DNA of 64,000 bases from Thermincola carboxydiphila (GTDB lineage Bacteria; Bacillota; Thermincolia; Thermincolales; UBA2595). This document shows, in pieces, positions 44,298 through 53,032 of this stretch. A model generated the notes under the pieces. It did no database searches. It was not told the DNA's origin and was given only the letters and a program-made list of their open reading frames with translations. The DNA is taken from the NCBI GenBank assembly GCA_016841325.1, contig JAENZJ010000002.1, forward strand, positions 124,001 to 188,000, given 5' to 3'. The translations under genes and the position numbers were made by a program. Position 1 is the stretch's first letter; each line of letters begins with the position of its first letter.

Positions 44298-47200
44298 ATG
44301 GCAGACACTTACATTTTTCTGGATCTGGAAACAACCGGCCTTAACCCGAAGAATGATGAAATTATTGAAATTGGAGCTATCGCTGTCAGGCAGGGTGAGG
44401 TGGTCGACAGGTTCCATACACTGTTAAACCCCGGGAGAAAGCTCCCCCTGAAGATTGTTAACCTTACCGGCCTGACTGATGAAATACTGAGAGATGCCCC
44501 GGTGCTTCCGGGAAAAGCTGAAAAACTGTGGCAGTTCATGGGTGATAACCCTGTTTTTGGGCACAATATTGCCTTTGATATCAGGTTTCTTGAGGAGAAA
44601 ACAGGGCATAACTTATTGAATCCCTGTTTTGACACTTTGGACCTGGTGCAGGTGGTATTGCCGGGTGCGGAAAGTTACCGCCTGGAAGCAGTCAGGCAGC
44701 TCCTGGGGGTTGGCAGTCCCGTTTCTCACAGGGCTTTGGATGATGCTGAAGCAGCATGGGAAACCTTTAAAAAGTGTATTGAAATTTTTAGTCACCTTGA
44801 AAAAGAGGTCCTGTTTCGGGCTATTCAGGTCCTGGAGAAATGCCGGACTACTTTTGCAGAGGTATTGGGACACCACCTGACCGAAACCGTGCACCGTTTT
44901 CCGGATCGGAAGAACGGAGTCCCCTATGCCTTTATGAGTGCTGCCGGACCGGGGGCCGGAACTGCCGGGGAGCAGGAGGCGGTCAGCCTGTTTCCCGGCA
45001 AATCAGGCGGCCATTGTCAGGTGCCGGATTTTGTCGGACTGGACAAATACCTGGGTCCTGAAGGAGCTTTTGCCCGGAAAGATCCCCAATACAGGTACCG
45101 GCCGGGTCAGGCAGAAATGCTGAAAACAGTTTTTGACGGGTTTCGGGAGGGCAGGCACATTGTTGTCGAAGCCGGCACAGGCACGGGTAAATCCCTGGCG
45201 TATTTGCTGCCGGCAGTTGTCTGGGCCCTGACAGACCGGACAAAGGTAGTTATTTCTACCCATACCATTAACTTACAGGAACAGCTGCTCCATAAGGACC
45301 TTCCCCAGATAAGAGAACTGGCGGGGATTGATTTCAGGGCGGCCCTTGTTAAAGGCAGGAATAATTACCTCTGTCTGCGCCGCTGGGAAGAAAAGCTGAG
45401 ATATGCAGCAGAAATGATGCGGGATAGCGAAACTGATAACAGGTACAATCACAGGGAAACGGTTTTCTGTCTTAAAGTACTGGTATGGCTTACCATGACT
45501 AATTCAGGGGAAAGATCAGAACTAAATATTTCACCTGACCAGTCAAGGTACTGGCATGAGATAAATTCAGAACAGGAATTCTGTATTGGCCCCGCATGCC
45601 GCTGGTTTGCCAGGCACTGTTTTGTAACCAGGGCCAGACAGCAGGCTGAAACCGCAGACCTGCTGGTAGTCAATCATTCTTTGTTACTGGCTGATATCAA
45701 GGTCCAGAACAAGCTGCTGCCGCCCTACAATTACCTTGTCATAGATGAGGCCCATCACCTGGAAGACAGTGCCACTCAACAACTGGGGTGGACAGTCAGT
45801 GTGAGCGCACTGAGGACATTCCTGTCATCAATGAACAGGAGCTTTGGAAAGGGCGGGGGACCGGGACTGTTATTCCAACTGAAACAGATTTCCAGGAACC
45901 ACACCTGGAGAATAATTGATTCTGCCGACAGACTGGCCGGGTTCATTAGTGAAGCCGTGGACCTGATAAGTAGGAACAGTGACTCGGTGAGTGAAATAGA
46001 AGACTTTTTCAGGAGTTGGGTAAGTAACAACTACAGTGAGGACAGGGCTGATAACTGCCAGGTTTGCAGGATAAAGGACCATTACAGGCAGGAAACTTCC
46101 TGGAAGGCATTTGGCGGCATCAGGGAAAATTTTACCTACCGGGCTGCACTGCTGGAAAAGGTTTTGGGGAAAATGGCCGGAATACTCCAGAGGGAGGATG
46201 ATGAGGGTGACAGCACAGAATTTATGTCCCTCGTCAGGGACATTGAATACCACCGTGGTTTCCTAAGGGAAGTCATCAGCCAGATGAACTTGATTTCTGA
46301 CGGTGAGCCCAACTCAGTGCACTGGGTGGAAATACAGGATGGTGAAAAAGCTGATGTCAGGGTCAGGAGCGCCCCGGTTTCGGTGAGCAGACTGTTGAGT
46401 GAGAGCCTTTTCCAGACTAAGAAAAGTATCCTGATGACTTCGGCTACTATAAGTGTTGACGGAAACTTTGATCATTTCATGGCCAGGACGGGTCTTTCAC
46501 TGATACCGCAGGAAAAGGTGATTACCAGCCTTATTGAGTCGCCGTTCGCCTATGAACGCCAGTCCCTCCTGTGTATAGTCAGGGACCTTCCTGACCCGGC
46601 ATCGGTAACTGATGCCGAATATGTAGAAGACATTAACCCGGTAATCAGGGATATTGCCAGGATATTCGGGGGCAGGACCCTTGTCCTGTTCACTTCCCAC
46701 AAAATGCTCAGGGAGTCTTATCATAAAATGCGCCCGGAACTGGAACAGGAAGGAATTGCGATTCTGGGACACCGCATTGACGGCGGGCGGACCAGGCTGG
46801 CAAACGAGTTCAGGAAAAATCCCCATTGTGTCTTATACGGTTCCAGCAGTTTCTGGGAAGGGATAGACCTCCCCGGGGACATGCTGCAGTGTGTCATTAT
46901 TGCCAGGCTTCCGTTTTTACCTCCCAACACCCCGGTTATTGAGGCCAGAACAGAAGAGATAGCCAGGGAAAACAGGGACCCTTTTATGGGGTTTACGGTC
47001 CCGGAGGCGGTTATTCAGCTGAAGCAGGGGTTCGGGCGCCTTATCAGGACCGAGGAGGATCAGGGAGCAGTGGTAGTCCTGGACCGCAGGCTGGTGGAAA
47101 AAAGGTATGGGCGGAAATTCCTGAGTTCCCTCCCACTAAAAACACATATCAGGGGAGATACGGCAACGGTGCTGCAGAAAATTTCCGACTGGTACAATGG

Positions 47201-47300
47201 TGAGCGTGACGGTTATCAGGCAGTGAATATGTTGGAAAGTACCGGGGATATTGCGAAACAGATCGAATTATGGCAAAGAAAAAGGAATAGAGGATGCTGA
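44298..47300 (+). CDS. dinG: DinG-family helicase with N-terminal DEDDh exonuclease
   Basis: A 1000-residue protein. The exonuclease domain (about 1-165) has FLDLETTGL with D9/E11, GHNIAFDIRFL, and SHRALDDAEAAW. The XPD/DinG helicase (about 250-990) has Walker A EAGTGTGKS (about 291-299) and DEAH in VIDEAHHLEDS. Four cysteines between them (YLC, FCIGPACRW, RHC) could form the [4Fe-4S] site seen in some DinG/XPD helicases. This exonuclease-helicase fusion is typical of Firmicutes and acts in DNA repair; role here is inferred. Confidence 0.93.
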   Translation: MADTYIFLDLETTGLNPKNDEIIEIGAIAVRQGEVVDRFHTLLNPGRKLPLKIVNLTGLTDEILRDAPVLPGKAEKLWQFMGDNPVFGHNIAFDIRFLEEKTGHNLLNPCFDTLDLVQVVLPGAESYRLEAVRQLLGVGSPVSHRALDDAEAAWETFKKCIEIFSHLEKEVLFRAIQVLEKCRTTFAEVLGHHLTETVHRFPDRKNGVPYAFMSAAGPGAGTAGEQEAVSLFPGKSGGHCQVPDFVGLDKYLGPEGAFARKDPQYRYRPGQAEMLKTVFDGFREGRHIVVEAGTGTGKSLAYLLPAVVWALTDRTKVVISTHTINLQEQLLHKDLPQIRELAGIDFRAALVKGRNNYLCLRRWEEKLRYAAEMMRDSETDNRYNHRETVFCLKVLVWLTMTNSGERSELNISPDQSRYWHEINSEQEFCIGPACRWFARHCFVTRARQQAETADLLVVNHSLLLADIKVQNKLLPPYNYLVIDEAHHLEDSATQQLGWTVSVSALRTFLSSMNRSFGKGGGPGLLFQLKQISRNHTWRIIDSADRLAGFISEAVDLISRNSDSVSEIEDFFRSWVSNNYSEDRADNCQVCRIKDHYRQETSWKAFGGIRENFTYRAALLEKVLGKMAGILQREDDEGDSTEFMSLVRDIEYHRGFLREVISQMNLISDGEPNSVHWVEIQDGEKADVRVRSAPVSVSRLLSESLFQTKKSILMTSATISVDGNFDHFMARTGLSLIPQEKVITSLIESPFAYERQSLLCIVRDLPDPASVTDAEYVEDINPVIRDIARIFGGRTLVLFTSHKMLRESYHKMRPELEQEGIAILGHRIDGGRTRLANEFRKNPHCVLYGSSSFWEGIDLPGDMLQCVIIARLPFLPPNTPVIEARTEEIARENRDPFMGFTVPEAVIQLKQGFGRLIRTEEDQGAVVVLDRRLVEKRYGRKFLSSLPLKTHIRGDTATVLQKISDWYNGERDGYQAVNMLESTGDIAKQIELWQRKRNRGC

Positions 47301-47374
47301 CACAATATATACCCCTTTTATTATTGGCGAAAAGGTGGTAAAATGTAATGAGTTGATTTTTCAGGAGGTCATTG

Positions 47375-48025
47375 GTGCAGATGAGACGCCGCTTTATTAT
47401 TGCAAGTGACGCAGTCCCTTACCTTGCTGTGCTGGGGATTTTGACAGCACTTGCCCTGTATTTTTTTCCGCCGGCTGCTCCGGTTCCCGGGATTTTGCTT
47501 TTGTTTACAGCCTTCTTTTTCAGGAATCCCAAAAGGCGGATACCTGCAGATGAAAAGGTGCTGGTGTCACCTGCAGATGGTACCGTAATGGATATTACGG
47601 AGATTTATGAGGATAGGTTTCTGAAGTGCAATGCATTAAAAGTGACTATATTTCTGTCGGTTTTTAATGTTCACCTTAACCGGTCTCCTATCAGCGGAAC
47701 CGTCAAATACCGCAGTTACAGGCCGGGCAAGATGATTCCGGCTTTCAAGAGCCACGCTTCGGATATTAATGAAAAAAATTATGTCGGGATAGAAAATGGT
47801 ACCCTTAAGGTAATGGTTACCCAAATTACAGGCTTTATAGCCCGGCGTATTGTGTGCTGGGTTGATATGAATGACTCCCTGTCCAGGGGAGACCTCTTTG
47901 GGATGATAAAATTCGGTTCTTGTACGGAGTTGATTGTACCTGCAGATGTCCGGATCCTCGTTGCCAAAGGACAAAAAGTTGTTGGAGGGGAAACGGTTAT
48001 TGGGAGGCTTGAAGATGAACATTAA
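47375..48025 (+). CDS. psd: Phosphatidylserine decarboxylase proenzyme
   Basis: A 216-residue protein with two N-terminal membrane helices, the VSPADGTVMDI segment and the self-cleavage site GMIKFGSCTEL; processing between Gly and Ser makes the pyruvoyl cofactor. The typical GST is GSC here. It forms phosphatidylethanolamine from phosphatidylserine. GTG at 47375 is chosen for spacing from GGAGG. Overlaps pssA by 11 bases. Confidence 0.9.
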   Translation: MQMRRRFIIASDAVPYLAVLGILTALALYFFPPAAPVPGILLLFTAFFFRNPKRRIPADEKVLVSPADGTVMDITEIYEDRFLKCNALKVTIFLSVFNVHLNRSPISGTVKYRSYRPGKMIPAFKSHASDINEKNYVGIENGTLKVMVTQITGFIARRIVCWVDMNDSLSRGDLFGMIKFGSCTELIVPADVRILVAKGQKVVGGETVIGRLEDEH

Positions 48026-48524
48026 ATTTATTCCCAGCGTGTTTACTTTATCCAACCTGCTGCTTGGGATAACTTCACTGATTTTTACCATGGATAATGA
48101 ATATATCATATCAGCATCCATGATTCTGCTTGCAATGATTCTTGATGCCATGGACGGGCGGGTCGCCAGGAGACTGGATGCGACTTCCACCTTCGGTAAG
48201 GAACTGGATTCCCTGGCTGACCTTGTTTCATTCGGTGTGGCGCCCGCTATCCTGGTCTATGCTCTTGAACTGAAGGGCTTCGGACCTGCAGGTCTTATAG
48301 TATGTATTGCCTTCGCCCTTTGTGGCGCTATCAGGCTGGCACGGTTCAATGTATTGAATATTTCGGACTATTTTGTCGGTGTCCCCATAACTGCTGCCGG
48401 TAGTCTGGTAGCCCTCATTGTCCTGATAGGCCACAGGGTGTTCATACCACCAATGGTTTATCTTGTACTCCTGGTTGTCCTGTCATACCTCATGATAAGC
48501 AACATTAAGGTTCCGAAATACTGA
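48015..48524 (+). CDS. pssA: CDP-diacylglycerol-serine O-phosphatidyltransferase
   Basis: A 169-residue membrane protein with the CDP-alcohol motif LDAMDGRVARRLDATSTFGKE and LADLVSFGVAPA. It makes phosphatidylserine, the substrate of the upstream decarboxylase. The ATG at 48015 follows GGGAGG seven bases earlier. Confidence 0.94.
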   Translation: MNIKFIPSVFTLSNLLLGITSLIFTMDNEYIISASMILLAMILDAMDGRVARRLDATSTFGKELDSLADLVSFGVAPAILVYALELKGFGPAGLIVCIAFALCGAIRLARFNVLNISDYFVGVPITAAGSLVALIVLIGHRVFIPPMVYLVLLVVLSYLMISNIKVPKY

Positions 48525-48547
48525 AAATTGTCTTGGCAAAATAATCA

Positions 48548-48588
48548 GGCTGTAAAACCGTATGCATTAACACGGGGTTTTTACAGCC
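48548..48588 (+). terminator. Hairpin after pssA
   Basis: GGCTGTAAAACC (48548-48559) pairs with GGTTTTTACAGCC (48576-48588). No long T run follows; weak terminator or processing hairpin. Confidence 0.55.
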
Positions 48589-48703
48589 CGGAGAGCAGTG
48601 GAAGCTGTCTCTGTATTCCTGTTGTCTGTCACCATTGTTCGTCTGTTTTTTCTGGCGAGTTGTGGCGAAAAAGCGCTAGTTAAATATCTTAATTAATGCT
48701 TTC

Positions 48704-48731
48704 CTGACAAATTGCGGAAGTCTGATAAAAT
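48704..48731 (+). promoter_or_regulatory. Candidate promoter of the hdr-flox operon
   Basis: CTGACA at 48704-48709, 16 bases, TAAAAT at 48726-48731. About 370 bases upstream of hdrC, leaving a long leader. Confidence 0.4.
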
Positions 48732-48829
48732 ACACGCGCAAGACCTCTCACCCCTTTATAATTCCGAATCTGTATTTATTTTATGACCGATCGGCAGAAT
48801 GGTGACTGTCCAGTTTAAAAGTTCTCCGG

Positions 48830-48853
48830 AGAGATAAAAAATATCTCTTTTTT
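48830..48853 (+). terminator. First terminator-like hairpin in the hdr leader
   Basis: AGAGATA (48830-48836) and TATCTCT (48842-48848) with a five-A loop, followed by a T6 run. If the candidate promoter is right this would end a ~100-base leader RNA. Confidence 0.7.
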
Positions 48854-48854
48854 A

Positions 48855-48870
48855 TTTGTGAACTCACGAA
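48855..48870 (+). promoter_or_regulatory. Inverted-repeat operator candidate in the hdr leader
   Basis: TTTGTGA and TCACGAA separated by AC form a 7-base palindrome with one mismatch. It resembles Crp/Fnr- or Rex-like half-sites but the spacing does not match either exactly. Confidence 0.35.
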
Positions 48871-48932
48871 TTACGCGGGTCTACAATTTTATTTAATTTT
48901 CGAAAAATTTTTGATGGGGAAAAAGGAATTAT

Positions 48933-48978
48933 AAGGCCTGCATAGAATAAAATTATACAGGACATTCTATGCCTTTTT
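48933..48978 (+). terminator. Second terminator-like hairpin in the hdr leader
   Basis: GCATAGAAT (48940-48948) and ATTCTATGC (48964-48972) are exact complements, followed by CTTTTT. Confidence 0.65.
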
Positions 48979-49104
48979 ATATTTATTTTATGTTAAAGTT
49001 TTCACATGGAAATTTGTTCAATTTTATTAACCTTTTTAAGGAGGTGTTGGAGCAGTCCACCACAGATATATTGGCTTTTACTTCTGACAAAGAGGGGTTG
49101 AGTA

Positions 49105-49695
49105 ATGAGTTCTACGGTAAATTTATCAGCACAACAAAGAGAACACAGCGACTTCGCTGAAAGGGTTTTTAAGGAAAGCGGAGTAGATGTCCTTAAGTGC
49201 TACCAGTGCGGAAAGTGTTCCGCCGGCTGTTCGGTTCATATCTGCGGCGGGATGGATGTTTCCCCAAACCGGATTATGCGTATGGTCCAGTTGGGGATGG
49301 AGGAAGAGGCCCTGAGGACCAGGACTATCTGGGCATGTGTTTTATGTTCTACCTGTACAGCCCGCTGTCCCAGGGATATTGACATTGCCAGGGTTATGGA
49401 CACACTCCGCATTATGGCCCATAAGCGCGGGATTACAGAGGGCTTTAACAATGCCAGTGTATTCCACAATATCTTTATGGATTCCATCATTAAATATGGA
49501 CGTGTATATGAGGCCGGTTTACTGGTGGCACTGAAAATGAAGCAGTCAGGAACCATGTTCGCCGACCTGCCGATAGGTATTCCGGCAATGATAAATGTTG
49601 CCTTCAGACTGCCCAAGCTTCCGCCGAAGATGAAGAATTCAGATCAGGTCCGCAGGGTTGTCGAAAATTGCAAAAAGATTGAAGGTGAGAACTGA
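49105..49695 (+). CDS. hdrC: Heterodisulfide reductase subunit C
   Basis: A 196-residue iron-sulfur protein with two [4Fe-4S] motifs: CYQCGKCSAGC at 32-42 and CVLCSTCTARCP at 78-89. It passes electrons between HdrA and HdrB. The ATG follows GAGGGG at about ten bases. Its stop overlaps the hdrB start by one base. First gene of a seven-gene operon. Confidence 0.94.
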   Translation: MSSTVNLSAQQREHSDFAERVFKESGVDVLKCYQCGKCSAGCSVHICGGMDVSPNRIMRMVQLGMEEEALRTRTIWACVLCSTCTARCPRDIDIARVMDTLRIMAHKRGITEGFNNASVFHNIFMDSIIKYGRVYEAGLLVALKMKQSGTMFADLPIGIPAMINVAFRLPKLPPKMKNSDQVRRVVENCKKIEGEN

Positions 49696-50558
49696 TGCGA
49701 TACGCTTATTACCCGGGATGCTCACTCCATTCAATGGAAACGGCCTATGACCGTTCGGTGAAAGCAGTTTGCAAGCACCTGGGAGTTGAATTGTGGGAAA
49801 TTCCCGACTGGGTGTGTTGTGGCGCCAGTTCGGGTCATAGCATGGGACATCTTGTCGGCCTGGCTATTCCGGCCAAATCCCTGGTCAAGGCTGAAAAGGA
49901 AGGCCTTGACGTTTTGGCCCCCTGTGCCGCCTGCTGGCAGCGCATGGTCTGGGTAAACCACGAAATCAATAACAGTCCGGGAATGAAGGAAAAGATAAGC
50001 AGGGCTATTGAGGAAGAAATCAATGGAACCAGTAAGATATTTTCCATAATTGATTTCCTTGCTTCCTTTGGTATGGATAAGATAGCACAGGCGGTGAAGA
50101 AACCCTTAAAAGGGCTGAAGGTGGCTTCATATTATGGTTGTTACTATGTTAAACCACCAAAGGTTGCCCATGTTGATGATCCTGAAAACCCTCATTTAAT
50201 GGATGACCTTATGCAGGCCCTGGGTGCCGAGGCCATAAACTGGCCGTTTAAAACAGAATGCTGTGGTGCTTCAATGATATTCCAGGATGTGGACACTACT
50301 GTGTCCATGAGCAAAAAAGTTATTGAGATGGCTTATAAGGCAGGGGCAGATGTGATTGTTACCGCCTGCCCGGTCTGTGAAATGAACCTGGATATGAGGA
50401 TGGAACAGATTAACAAGAAGTTTAAGACTAATTTCAAGATTCCGGTGGTTTATTTTACAGAGTTAATGGCCTATGCCATGGGATCGGTTCCACAGCAAAT
50501 CGGTCTTGATAGCGGACATTGTTCTGATGTTCAATCATTATTGGCTAAAATAAGCTAA
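49695..50558 (+). CDS. hdrB: Heterodisulfide reductase subunit B
   Basis: A 287-residue protein with two complete CCG domains. The first has YPGCSLHS and WVCCGASSG; the second SYYGCYY, TECCGASM and TACPVCEMN, matching C-x31-39-CC-x35-36-C-x2-C. In methanogens these bind the noncubane [4Fe-4S] clusters that reduce the CoM-S-S-CoB disulfide. In bacteria the natural acceptor is unknown, possibly a low-molecular-weight or protein disulfide. Confidence 0.94.
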   Translation: MRYAYYPGCSLHSMETAYDRSVKAVCKHLGVELWEIPDWVCCGASSGHSMGHLVGLAIPAKSLVKAEKEGLDVLAPCAACWQRMVWVNHEINNSPGMKEKISRAIEEEINGTSKIFSIIDFLASFGMDKIAQAVKKPLKGLKVASYYGCYYVKPPKVAHVDDPENPHLMDDLMQALGAEAINWPFKTECCGASMIFQDVDTTVSMSKKVIEMAYKAGADVIVTACPVCEMNLDMRMEQINKKFKTNFKIPVVYFTELMAYAMGSVPQQIGLDSGHCSDVQSLLAKIS

Positions 50559-50598
50559 ATTTAAGTAATACAATATTACTTTATGGGGAGCGATGCAA

Positions 50599-52587
50599 AT
50601 GAAGAGAATAGGGGTGTTTCTTTGCTGGTGTGGCTCCAACATCGGGGGAGTGGTTGATGTTCCCAAAGTGGCGGAATATGTCAGGACACTGCCCGGTGTA
50701 GCCTTCGTTCAGGAGAACAAGTATACTTGCTCTGAACCCGGACAGGCAGCCATGATCCAGGCAATCAAAGAACACAAAATTGAAGCAGTGGTAGTTGCTT
50801 CCTGCTCACCGCGGATGCACCTGCCTACCTTCCAGAAGGCCGCTGAAACTGCAGGCCTGAACCCTTATCTGGTTGAAATGGCAAACCTCAGGGAGCACTG
50901 CTCCTGGGTCCATGCCGCTGAACCTGAGAGGGCAACCCAGAAGGCCATGGAACTGGTCCGTAAGGCTGTGGCCAAGGTAGCCAAACTGGAGCCGCTCTAT
51001 GAGAGCTATATTCCGGTAACCAAGCGGGCCCTTGTTGTCGGCGGCGGGATTGCCGGTATCCAGGCAGCCCTGGATATTGCCGATGCCGGCCACCAGGTAG
51101 TTATTGTGGAGAAGGAAGCTACAATCGGCGGGAGGATGGCTCAGCTTGACAAGACCTTCCCGACCCTTGACTGCGGCGCCTGAATTCTCACGCCAAAGAT
51201 GGTTGCTGCGGCGCAGCATCCGAATATTACGCTTTACACCTACTCTGAGGTTGAATCAGTCGGAGGTTATATTGGCAACTTTGATGTTAACATCAAAAAG
51301 AGGGCCAAGTATGTTGATTACTCCAAGTGTACCGGTTGCGGCATTTGTGAATCCAAGTGCCCCACCAAGAAGATAACCAGCGAATTTGACGAAGGCATGG
51401 GCCAGCGGACTGCCATTTACAAGCCTTTTGCCCAGTCAGTTCCCAACAAGCCGGTTATTGACAACAAGTCCTGTAAGAAACTGATTGACGGAAAATGCGG
51501 GGTTTGTGCCAAGGTTTGCCCCACCGGGGCAATCAACTATGAGGACCAGGACGAACTGGTAACCGAAAAGTTCGGGGCCATAGTTATGGCCACCGGTTTT
51601 GACCTGATTAAGTGGGGAGAATACTATCCCGAATATGGCGGGGGAACTATTCCCGATGTTATTGACGGCCTGCAGTTTGAGCGCCTGGTCAATGCCGGGG
51701 GTCCCACCGGAGGGAAAATCAAGCGTCCTTCAGATGGTGAAACTCCCCAGACCGTTGTGTTCATCAAGTGTGTAGGTTCAAGGGATACCCTTAAGGCCAA
51801 GTCATATTGCTCCAGGGCCTGCTGTATGTATACTGCCAAGCATGCCCACCAGGTACGCGAGAAGATCAAGGGTTCCGATGTGTACATCTTCTATATGGAT
51901 GTTCGTACTCCCGGTAAGCTCTATGACGAATTCTACATGCGGACCAGGGAGCAGGACGGAGCCAAGTATATCCGCGGCCAGGTATCCAAGATATATCAGG
52001 ATGGCAATAAAGTTATTGTCCGCGGTGAAGATACCCTTGTGGGCAAGAGTGTTGAGGTTGAGGCCGATATGGTAGTTGTGGAGACTGCCATGGTACCACG
52101 TCCCGATGCCGTTCAGGTGGCTCAGACCGTTGGTTTCTCATATGACAAGGATGGATGGTATACTGAAGCTCACCCGAAACTCCGCCCGGTGGAAACAAAT
52201 ACCGGGGGTGTGTTCCTTGCCGGGTGCTGCCAGGGACCCAAAGACGTTCCTGACACTGTCTCCCAGGCAAGTGCGGCTGCTGTCAAGGTTGTGGCCATGT
52301 TCTCCAAAGATCAGATGGCTACCAACCCGCAGATTGCATCAGTTAATGAGGCAACCTGTGTCGGGTGTCTGCTCTGTAAGCCAATATGTCCGTATAAGGC
52401 TATTGAGGCCAAGGAAATCGAAGAAAGAGTCCATGGTGAAACCGTTAAACGTACGGTGGCCAGCGTAAACTCCGGTCTCTGCCAGGGATGCGGGGCCTGC
52501 ACCGCTGAGTGCCGTTCCGGTTCCATTAACCTTAAAGGCTTCACCAACCTACAATTACTTGCGGAGGTGGATGCTGCATGTCTGTAA
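50599..52587 (+). CDS. hdrA: Heterodisulfide reductase subunit A, selenocysteine-containing
   Basis: The reading frame runs 662 residues if the TGA at 51181-51183 is read as selenocysteine (residue 195); without it there would be two broken halves. The TGA stands in FPTLDCGA-Sec-ILTPK, replacing the second Cys of the conserved C-x2-C of HdrA. The FAD fold [10 protein letters not shown] is at 148-157. Ferredoxin motifs follow: [33 protein letters not shown] and [11 protein letters not shown]. HdrA is the flavin bifurcation centre that splits electrons between HdrB and ferredoxin. Start chosen at the second ATG, nine bases after GGAG. A SECIS-like hairpin follows the TGA. Confidence 0.92.
51201..51221 (+). 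promoter_or_regulatory. SECIS-like hairpin of hdrA
   Basis: TGCTGC, loop GGC, GCAGCA, extended by two G-C pairs beyond a T-T mismatch. The loop starts 26 bases after the TGA with G first, inside the usual bacterial range. Confidence 0.75.
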
Positions 52588-53015
52588 ACGAAAAAGACCT
52601 GTCAAACTGGCAGCCAAGAATACTCGGTTTTGCATGCAACTGGTGCAGCTATGCAGGTGCGGACGTATGCGGTGTCAGCCGTTTTCAGCATCCCTCAACC
52701 ATGAGGGTTGTCCGCGTTCCCTGTTCCGGGCGTGTTAACCCGCATTTTGTACTGAGGGCATTTCAGAGGGGGATTGACGGTGTCCTTGTGGGTGGCTGAC
52801 ACCCGGGTGACTGCCACTATGTTAGTGGTAATTATTATACCAGGAGAAGGTTTCTGGTCCTGAAACGGCTCCTGGAATATGTCGGATATGAACCTGGCCG
52901 TTTTAATGCACGCTGGATCTCTGGTTCGGAAGGCCAAAAATGGGCTGATACCACCAAGGAAATGACTGAACAGATCAAAGCCCTTGGTCCGAACAAGAGA
53001 TTTGCAAAAGAATAA
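52578..53015 (+). CDS. mvhD: FloxD / MvhD-like iron-sulfur protein, selenocysteine-containing
   Basis: A 145-residue protein with an in-frame TGA at 52797-52799, read as Sec74 in GVLVGG-Sec-HPGDCHY. The same site is Cys in most MvhD/FloxD proteins. Other conserved Cys are 20, 23, 31, 49 and 79, which bind the [2Fe-2S] cluster and the region that meets HdrA. The ATG overlaps the hdrA stop by ten bases behind GGAGGTGG. It links the Flox module to HdrA. A hairpin follows the TGA. Confidence 0.92.
52814..52828 (+). promoter_or_regulatory. SECIS-like hairpin of the mvhD-like gene
   Basis: CCACTA, loop TGT, TAGTGG, with two further pairs outside. The loop begins 20 bases after the TGA and has G as its second base. 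Confidence 0.75.
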
Positions 53016-53032
53016 GGAGTTGAGGTGTGCTT

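Noticed and set aside
48704-48860. 6S RNA or T-box in the hdr leader.
   Set aside because: The conserved elements of these classes (for example the T-box AGGGTGG motif) could not be found.
48969-49160. Open frame overlapping the hdrC start, with AAGGAGG upstream.
   Set aside because: The product has no family features and runs into hdrC in another frame; the strong ribosome-like sequence may be chance or part of the leader.
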